NCBI GenBank assembly: GCA_945882475.1
Contig: CAMCWJ010000215.1
Span: 1-5,231 of the forward strand
Reading direction: 5' to 3'
Source: Bifidobacterium breve
Lineage (GTDB): Bacteria > Actinomycetota > Actinomycetes > Mycobacteriales > Mycobacteriaceae
Length of the DNA stretch: 5,231 nt
This document shows positions 1-4,037 of the stretch, one piece after another. Below the pieces are notes generated by a model. The model saw only the letters and a program-made list of their open reading frames with translations. It ran no database searches and was not told where the DNA came from. How positions within the stretch are numbered: position 1 is the stretch's first letter; each line of letters starts with the position of its first letter. The translations under genes and the position numbers were made by a program.

Positions 1-999
1 GAAGTGCTGGCGCTGCTGGGGGTCCGGCCGATCTGGGACGACGCCTCCCGGCGCGTGGTAGATCTGGAGGTGATCTCACTCGACGAACTCGCGCGGCCCC
101 GCATCGACGTCACCGTGCGCATCTCCGGGTTCTTCCGGGACGCCTTCCCGCACGTGGTCACCATGCTCGACGACGCTGTTCGGCTGGTCGCCGGCCTCGA
201 CGAGCCGTGCGAGCAGAACTTCATCCGGGCCCACGTCCAGGCCGACCTGGAGATTCACGGTGATGAACGCCGTTCCACTACAAGGATTTTCGGTTCCAAA
301 CCAGGAACTTACGGAGCCGGTCTGCTGCAGGTGATCGACAACCGCAACTGGCGTGACGATGCCGACCTCGCGCAGGTCTACACCACGTGGGGAGGGTTCG
401 CCTACGGCCGCGACCTGGACGGCCGCCCGGCCGCGGAGGACATGTCCATGCAGTACCGCCGGATCGTGGTGGCGGCCAAGAACCTGGACTCCCGCGAACA
501 CGACATCGCCGACTCCGACGACTACTTCCAGTACCACGGCGGAATGATCGCCACCGTGCGGGCGCTGACCGGGCAGGCCCCGACGGCCTATATCGGCGAC
601 AACACCCGATTCGACTCGGTGCGCACCCGCACCCTGACCGAGGAGACCGCCCGGGTGTTCCGGGCTCGGGTGGTCAACCCGCGCTGGATGGCCGCGATGC
701 GTCGACACGGTTACAAGGGCGCCTTCGAGATGGCGGCCACCGTGGACTACCTGTTCGGCTACGACGCCACCGCCGGGGTGATGGCGGACTGGATGTACGA
801 ACAACTCACCGAGCAGTACGTGCTGGACCCGGAGAACCGCAAGTTCATGAACGAGTCCAACCCGTGGGCGCTGCATGGAATGGCGGAGCGACTGCTGGAG
901 GCGGTGGGCCGGGGGATGTGGGAGAACCCCGACCCGGCGACGCTGGCCGGGCTGCGCCAGGCGCTGCTCGACACTGAAGGTGAGCTGGAATCGCGGTAG
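1..999 (+). CDS. cobN: Cobaltochelatase subunit CobN, C-terminal part (5' end outside window)
   Basis: This is the last 332 codons of the large subunit of aerobic cobaltochelatase, open from base 1 and ending at TAG 997-999. CobN is the porphyrin-like substrate-binding and metal-inserting subunit. With AAA+ partner subunits it uses ATP to put Co2+ into hydrogenobyrinic acid a,c-diamide in the cytoplasm during B12 synthesis. The CobN/BchH family signature RIFGSKPGTYGAGL lies at bases 283-324. Other family-like stretches are VRISGFFRDAFPH (115-153), WGGFAYG (388-408), DYFQYHGGM (520-546), VNPRW (673-687) and a C-terminal NPWALHGMAERLLEA (859-903). Family proteins are about 1,200 residues, so roughly a quarter is present. 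BchH (magnesium chelatase) is homologous, but nothing here suggests chlorophyll synthesis, so CobN is the better call. The codons around the signature motif are unusually A/T-ending (reported separately). The PPOX gene follows after 9 bases, probably co-transcribed. Confidence 0.96.
   Translation, partial: EVLALLGVRPIWDDASRRVVDLEVISLDELARPRIDVTVRISGFFRDAFPHVVTMLDDAVRLVAGLDEPCEQNFIRAHVQADLEIHGDERRSTTRIFGSKPGTYGAGLLQVIDNRNWRDDADLAQVYTTWGGFAYGRDLDGRPAAEDMSMQYRRIVVAAKNLDSREHDIADSDDYFQYHGGMIATVRALTGQAPTAYIGDNTRFDSVRTRTLTEETARVFRARVVNPRWMAAMRRHGYKGAFEMAATVDYLFGYDATAGVMADWMYEQLTEQYVLDPENRKFMNESNPWALHGMAERLLEAVGRGMWENPDPATLAGLRQALLDTEGELESR
253..321 (+). other. Island of A/T-ending codons with an inverted repeat inside cobN
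   Basis: From ATT at 253 to GGT at 319, 15 of 23 codons end in A or T. All 24 codons just upstream (181-252) end in G or C. The island includes ACA, AGG, AAA, CCA, GGA and ACT, which are poor codons in a genome of this composition. Inside it is a perfect inverted repeat, GTTCC (293-297), six bases, GGAAC (304-308). A second GTTCC lies at 272-276, exactly 21 bases before the first arm. The stretch encodes the conserved CobN signature, so the protein is normal and the oddity is at the nucleotide level. Its function is unknown: an intragenic binding site, an RNA structure, a slow-translation patch or a recombined segment are all possible. Confidence 0.4.
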
Positions 1000-1002
1000 G
1001 TT
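995..1002 (+). promoter_or_regulatory. Start signal of the PPOX gene: Shine-Dalgarno-like GGTAGG overlapping a possible -10 hexamer
   Basis: GGTAGG (995-1000) overlaps the cobN stop codon and lies 8 bases before ATG 1009, which fits a modest ribosome binding site and translation coupled to cobN. The same bases also give TAGGTT (997-1002), which matches the mycobacterial -10 form TANNNT. Exactly 6 bases separate it from the ATG, the spacing expected of a leaderless start. A partial -35-like CTGAAG lies 17 bases further upstream (974-979). The sequence does not decide between the two readings; both support the start at 1009. Confidence 0.35.
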
Positions 1003-1008
1003 GGCTAT

Positions 1009-1392
1009 ATGGCTGCCACCACATTTGCCGAAGTAACCCAGGCCAAGTACGTCCTGCTGACCACGTTCACCAAGGACGGCCGGCCTAAACCCACCCCGAT
1101 CTGGATCGCCGCGGACGGCGACCGCGCGCTGGTCATCACCGAGAAGAACGCCTGGAAGGTCAAGCGGATCCGCAACACTCCGCGGGTCACCCTGGCGGTC
1201 TGCGATATGCGCGGCCACGTCAAGGGCGAGGCCATCGATGCGGTGGCCTCGGTGATGGACGACTCGCAGACCGAGAGCGTCTACCAGGCGATCAACCGCC
1301 GGTACGGGATCGTCGGGCGGATCTTCAACTTCTTCTCCAAGCTGCGCGGCGGCAACGGCCGCACGGTGGGCCTGGAGTTGCGCGCCGCCTGA
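1009..1392 (+). CDS. PPOX-class probable F420-dependent protein, Rv2061 family
   Basis: This 127-residue protein belongs to the split beta-barrel flavin/deazaflavin-binding fold (pyridoxamine 5'-phosphate oxidase-like). It resembles the mycobacterial family named after Rv2061c. The N-terminal half has the family-like beta strands KYVLLTTFTKDGRPKPTPIWIA (about residues 13-34, described by position), followed by the strand ALVITEKNAWKVKRIRNTPRV (about 44-64), a basic segment of the kind used to bind cofactor phosphate or the F420 tail. It then has TLAVCDMRGHVKGEA (about 65-79). The length matches the small single-domain members. Such proteins are usually cytoplasmic homodimers that bind F420, FMN or a related cofactor; the substrate of this one is not known, and redox activity is inferred from the family. 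There is no signal peptide or membrane segment. The start follows cobN by 9 bases, and cobN-PPOX adjacency also exists in M. tuberculosis as I recall it. A direct role in B12 synthesis is possible but not shown. Confidence 0.88.
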   Translation: MAATTFAEVTQAKYVLLTTFTKDGRPKPTPIWIAADGDRALVITEKNAWKVKRIRNTPRVTLAVCDMRGHVKGEAIDAVASVMDDSQTESVYQAINRRYGIVGRIFNFFSKLRGGNGRTVGLELRAA

Positions 1393-1420
1393 GACGTGTA
1401 GGCCTGGCGGCCGGCGCAAC

Positions 1421-1426
1421 TAGCAT
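1421..1426 (+). promoter_or_regulatory. Probable -10 element for a leaderless cupin transcript
   Basis: TAGCAT fits the mycobacterial SigA -10 form TANNNT and ends exactly 6 bases before ATG 1433. Transcription starting at the A of the ATG would give a leaderless mRNA, a frequent arrangement in mycobacteria. The 40-base gap supports this by absence: the bases just before the ATG (1427-1432, CCGACC) and the rest of the last 20 contain no Shine-Dalgarno-like sequence. No convincing -35 hexamer is visible at 16-18 bases spacing, which is common for mycobacterial promoters. Confidence 0.45.
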
Positions 1427-1432
1427 CCGACC

Positions 1433-1819
1433 ATGGTCATCCCGCTGAAGTACCTCCGGATCTTCGTCGATGCTGACGGCCACTCGCACTTCCAGGACTG
1501 CGAGATGCCTTTGGAGACGCGCGACTTCGCGCCCCCGACCACGCCGCTGGAGGCATCCGCTTTCATACCGGCTGAGGGATTCGCGGTGGTCCGCTTCGCC
1601 CCCGGCTGGTCGGGGCCGTGGCATCCGTCGCCCTACCGTCAGTGGTTCTTCATGATGTCCGGATCGCTCACCGTGACCGTCAGCGATGGAACGGAGCGCA
1701 CCGTCGGCGCCGGCGACACCGTGCTTCTCGAAGACATGGGCACCAGGGGTCACTTGACCCGCGCCAACGGGGGACAGCAGGCCGTCGCGGTCGGTGTTCG
1801 GGTCCCCGACGCCGCTTGA
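1433..1819 (+). CDS. Small single-domain cupin protein
   Basis: This 128-residue protein has one conserved beta-barrel of the cupin superfamily. Cupin motif 1 is seen at about residues 58-77 (GWSGPWHPSPYRQ then FFMMSG), and motif 2 at about 92-112 (GAGDTVLLEDMGTRGH then N112). The usual metal ligands of motif 1 are HxH and Glu. Here they read H64-P-S66 and Q70, with H107 from motif 2, so only two of the usual four ligands are kept. This H...P..RQ form also occurs in a group of small cupins as I recall, so it is more likely a subfamily trait than damage. A Fe-, Mn- or Zn-dependent enzyme, a metal-free isomerase or a small-molecule binding role are all possible, and I cannot name a substrate. 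No signal peptide is seen. Codon use is slightly less G/C-biased than in its neighbours, with codons such as ATA and GCT. It probably has its own promoter. Confidence 0.85.
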   Translation: MVIPLKYLRIFVDADGHSHFQDCEMPLETRDFAPPTTPLEASAFIPAEGFAVVRFAPGWSGPWHPSPYRQWFFMMSGSLTVTVSDGTERTVGAGDTVLLEDMGTRGHLTRANGGQQAVAVGVRVPDAA

Positions 1820-1824
1820 TACCG

Positions 1825-1849
1825 CCGGGGTTATCCCCAGGAGTGGGGG
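1825..1849 (+). promoter_or_regulatory. Competing G/C hairpins around a strong Shine-Dalgarno before fxsA
   Basis: The 71-base gap after the cupin gene contains GGGG (1827-1830), loop TTAT, CCCC (1835-1838). The stem extends to CC (1825-1826) and GG (1840-1841) with one bulged A. The same CCCC can pair instead with the GGGGG at 1845-1849, leaving AGGAGT as loop. In the first fold part of the AGGAG (1839-1843) is paired; in the second it is exposed in the loop. There is no U-tract, so this is not an intrinsic terminator. It could control translation of the leader reading frame or of fxsA, but this is inference from base pairing alone. Confidence 0.25.
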
Positions 1850-1850
1850 A

Positions 1851-1946
1851 ATGGGAACCAGGCCGGGCCGCAGGGCGTTTCCAGTCAGTGATGCGACCGC
1901 TCCTGCGCTACCCGGCACGTCTTGCGGCCCTCTACCTGCTGGTTGA
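1851..1946 (+). CDS. Possible 31-residue leader peptide overlapping the fxsA start
   Basis: ATG 1851 is preceded by AGGAG (1839-1843) at a 7-base spacing, the best ribosome binding site in the whole window. The frame runs 31 codons to TGA 1944-1946 and overlaps the first 56 bases of fxsA in a different frame. The peptide begins MGTRPGRRAF and is rich in Arg, Gly, Pro and Ala, with one Cys at residue 25; it has no recognisable domain. fxsA's own start has only a weak, distant AGGG. Ribosomes loading here could therefore reach fxsA by coupling or reinitiation, or could repress it. It may instead be a chance frame, since the composition is close to what a shifted frame would give. Confidence 0.22.
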   Translation: MGTRPGRRAFPVSDATAPALPGTSCGPLPAG

Positions 1947-2418
1947 ACTGGTGGCGGTAATCCTGCTCGTCCGGACCTTCGGATGGGGCTGGACGCTGCT
2001 GGTGCTGCTCGCGACCTTCGTGGTGGGCGTCCTCCTGGCGGGCACCCAACTCAAGGGCCAACTCCGCGCGCTGCGAAGGGCCCCGAACGTCTCGCGGGGT
2101 GTGGTCACCGACGGTGTGCTGGTCGGCCTGGGCGCCTTTCTGGTGGTCCTGCCCGGTGTCGTGACCACCACGGCCGGTGTCCTGATGCTGGCGCCGCCGA
2201 CGCGCGGGGCGATGCGCCCGCTGGCCGAAACCATGCTCACCCGGGGAATCGACCGGCGGCTGGGCGCGGTCAACCTCTCGGCATTCCGCGGTGCCGGGGC
2301 CGGCCGGGGCGACTACATCGACGGCGAGGTCGTCGAGGGCGAGATCGTCGACGGCGAGTCCGACGGTGAGTCCGGCGGTGCGTCCTACGGCGGGGACAAT
2401 CTTCCTATCGTCCGCTGA
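1891..2418 (+). CDS. fxsA: FxsA family inner-membrane protein
   Basis: This is a 175-residue membrane protein of the FxsA family, named after the E. coli protein whose overproduction relieves F-plasmid exclusion of phage T7; its normal job is not known. Segments in order: a short basic N-terminus (MRPLLRYPAR), hydrophobic helices at about 11-28 and 33-51, a basic loop (about 55-70), and a hydrophobic stretch at about 73-102. The last holds the family signature LPGVVTTTAGVLMLAPPTR (87-105). After a charged amphipathic region comes an acidic tail with DGE/EGE repeats (144-160). The length equals that remembered for M. tuberculosis FxsA. ATG 1891 was chosen because it starts at the family's usual N-terminus; GTG 1888 is an equally possible start, and GTG 1843 would add a non-family extension. 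The only nearby Shine-Dalgarno-like bases are AGGG 1872-1875, further away than usual. The amidohydrolase follows after 17 bases. Confidence 0.92.
   Translation: MRPLLRYPARLAALYLLVELVAVILLVRTFGWGWTLLVLLATFVVGVLLAGTQLKGQLRALRRAPNVSRGVVTDGVLVGLGAFLVVLPGVVTTTAGVLMLAPPTRGAMRPLAETMLTRGIDRRLGAVNLSAFRGAGAGRGDYIDGEVVEGEIVDGESDGESGGASYGGDNLPIVR
2320..2370 (+). repeat. Short in-gene repeat coding the acidic DGE tail of FxsA
   Basis: Four near-identical 9-base units, GACGGCGAG (2320), GAGGGCGAG (2335), GACGGCGAG (2350) and GACGGTGAG (2362), encode DGE, EGE, DGE and DGE. The spacing is 15, 15 and 12 bases. The similarity at the DNA level suggests expansion by slippage. The resulting tail, on the soluble side of the membrane, is strongly negative (residues 141-160). 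Confidence 0.6.
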
Positions 2419-2423
2419 ACCGT

Positions 2424-2429
2424 CACACT
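2424..2429 (+). promoter_or_regulatory. Weak -10-like hexamer before the amidohydrolase
   Basis: CACACT keeps the two most conserved positions of a -10 element (A2 and T6) and ends 6 bases before GTG 2436, again the leaderless spacing. No Shine-Dalgarno is visible in the 17-base gap after fxsA. It lacks the first T of TANNNT and has no -35, so read-through from fxsA with coupled translation is just as likely. Confidence 0.2.
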
Positions 2430-2435
2430 GACCCG

Positions 2436-4037
2436 GTGACCACACTTCTGTTCAACGGGCTGGTGCACAGCCCGTCGCACCCGGACGCCACTGCGATGGC
2501 GGTGCGCGACGGCGTGGTCGCCTGGCTGGGTAGCGACGCTGTCGGCCGGGCTCAGTTCCCGGATGCCGCAACCGTCGATCTGGACGGAGCTTTCGTAGCA
2601 CCGGCGTTCGTCGACAGCCACGTCCACGTCACCGCCACCGGCCTGGGGATCACCGGTCTTGACCTCACCGCGGCCACCAGCCTCGAGCATCTGCTGAGGC
2701 TGCTCGCCGCACACGTCGCCGCGCATCCCGGGCACCCGGTGTGGGGACACGGCTGGGACGACACGAACTGGGCCCGTGGCGATGTCAGACAACCGCCGAG
2801 CACGGCCGATCTCGACGCCGTGGTGGGCGGGATCCCCGTATATCTGGCCCGAGTCGACGTGCACTCCGCGGCGGCCTCCAGTGCGCTGCGCGGGCGGGTG
2901 ACGGGCCTGTCGGCGGCCGCCGGCTTCGACCCGCAACGGCCGCTATCGGCCGCCGCCCACCACCTCGTCCGCGCCGAAGCGCGCGGCCTGCTCACCGTCG
3001 CGCAGCGCGCCAACGCCCGCCGGGCGGCCCTGGACGCCGCCGCCGCGGCCGGCATCGTCGCGGTCCACGAGTGCGCCGGACCCGACATCGGCGGCGCGCA
3101 GGACTGGCAGGAACTGCGCGACACCACCCACGGCGTCGAGGTGGTCGGCTACTGGGGCGAGGCGGTGTCCACCGCCGCGCAAGCCCGCGCACTGCTGGCC
3201 GAAACCGGAGCCCGCGGACTCGCCGGTGACTTGTTCGTCGACGGTGCACTGGGCTCGGGCACCGCCTGGCTGAGCCACCCCTACGCGGATGCTCCCGACT
3301 GCACCGGCATCCGATACCTGGACGACGCCGCCATCGAAGACCATCTGGCCGCCTGCACCGAGGCCGGTGTGACGGCCGGCTTCCACGTCATCGGCGACGC
3401 CGCCGTCACCGCGGTGGTCGATGCGCTCGAGCGCACGGTGGCGCGGTTCGGTGCTCCCGCGGTGGCCCGCTGCGGGCATCGCCTCGAGCACCTCGAGATG
3501 GTCTCGGCGCAGCAGGCCGCCCAGCTCGGCGCCTGGGGGATCACCGCCAGCATGCAACCGATCTTCGACGCGCTGTGGGGCGGGCCGGACGGCATGTATG
3601 CCCGACGCCTCGGCGCCGACCGCGCAGCCGGACTCAACCCGCTGGCCCAATTAGCCTCGGCGGGTGTGCCTTTGGCGTTCGGCTCGGACAGCCCGGTGAC
3701 GCCGATGAACCCGTGGGAATGGGTGCGGGCGGCAAGCCAGCACCGGACCCCCGGCAGTGCCATCTCGGTGCGGGCGGCGTTCGCGGCCGCAACCCGGGGG
3801 GCCTGGCGGGCCGGCGGGGTGCGCGACGGAGTCAGTGGCACGCTGGCGCCCGGCGCGCCGGCCTCCTACGCGCTGTGGGACACCGGTGAGCTCGATGTCA
3901 GCGCGCCCGCCGACAGCGTGGCGCGCTGGTCCACCGACCCGCGCTCACGGGTGCCGGCACTGCCCCGACTGGACCCGGGCGACCCGCTGCCGCGCTGCCT
4001 GCAGACCGTCCACCGCGGCGTGGTGATCCATGGCTGA
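2436..4037 (+). CDS. YtcJ-like metal-dependent amidohydrolase
   Basis: This 533-residue protein belongs to the amidohydrolase superfamily (amidohydro_3, YtcJ-like), which hydrolyses C-N or similar bonds with one or two metal ions in a TIM barrel. The features appear in order. An N-terminal beta-sandwich strand region (LFNGLVHS, VRDGVVAWLG) is followed by FVAPAFVDSHVHV with metal ligands H62 and H64. Next come LFVDGALGSGTA (266-277), FHVIGDAAV with H317, HRLEH (348-352), SMQP, and GSDSPV with the catalytic-type D418. The C-terminal G-T-L-A-P-G strand and closing VHRGVVIHG complete the sandwich. The length is usual for the family. Many relatives have Lys four residues before the Asp of the DGxLGS motif; here that position is D265. 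The substrate is unknown. It is probably cytoplasmic, with no signal peptide. GTG 2436 is the only start that keeps the full N-terminal strand. It resembles the M. tuberculosis gene I recall between fxsA and ppm1. Confidence 0.9.
   Translation: MTTLLFNGLVHSPSHPDATAMAVRDGVVAWLGSDAVGRAQFPDAATVDLDGAFVAPAFVDSHVHVTATGLGITGLDLTAATSLEHLLRLLAAHVAAHPGHPVWGHGWDDTNWARGDVRQPPSTADLDAVVGGIPVYLARVDVHSAAASSALRGRVTGLSAAAGFDPQRPLSAAAHHLVRAEARGLLTVAQRANARRAALDAAAAAGIVAVHECAGPDIGGAQDWQELRDTTHGVEVVGYWGEAVSTAAQARALLAETGARGLAGDLFVDGALGSGTAWLSHPYADAPDCTGIRYLDDAAIEDHLAACTEAGVTAGFHVIGDAAVTAVVDALERTVARFGAPAVARCGHRLEHLEMVSAQQAAQLGAWGITASMQPIFDALWGGPDGMYARRLGADRAAGLNPLAQLASAGVPLAFGSDSPVTPMNPWEWVRAASQHRTPGSAISVRAAFAAATRGAWRAGGVRDGVSGTLAPGAPASYALWDTGELDVSAPADSVARWSTDPRSRVPALPRLDPGDPLPRCLQTVHRGVVIHG

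Noticed and set aside
1401..1412. GGCC-TGGC-GGCC hairpin between the PPOX and cupin genes as a terminator
   Set aside because: The stem is only 4 base pairs and no T-run follows.
76..1419. A 447-codon open frame on the minus strand across cobN and the PPOX gene
   Set aside because: It lies opposite two well-recognised genes, its product is low-complexity and has no known domain, and long antisense frames are expected where plus-strand codons end in G/C.
1816..1844. TTGATA at 1816-1821 as a -35 element for fxsA
   Set aside because: No TANNNT-like hexamer is found at 16-18 bases downstream (the bases are around AGGAGT), so a promoter is not supported.
1618..1890. Long N-terminal extension of fxsA into the cupin gene
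   Set aside because: The extension is Arg-rich shifted-frame sequence within the cupin coding region, and FxsA proteins begin at the position equivalent to 1891.
2943..3650. A 235-codon minus-strand frame opposite the amidohydrolase
   Set aside because: It is the complement of conserved amidohydrolase motifs, with no start signal or recognisable domain.
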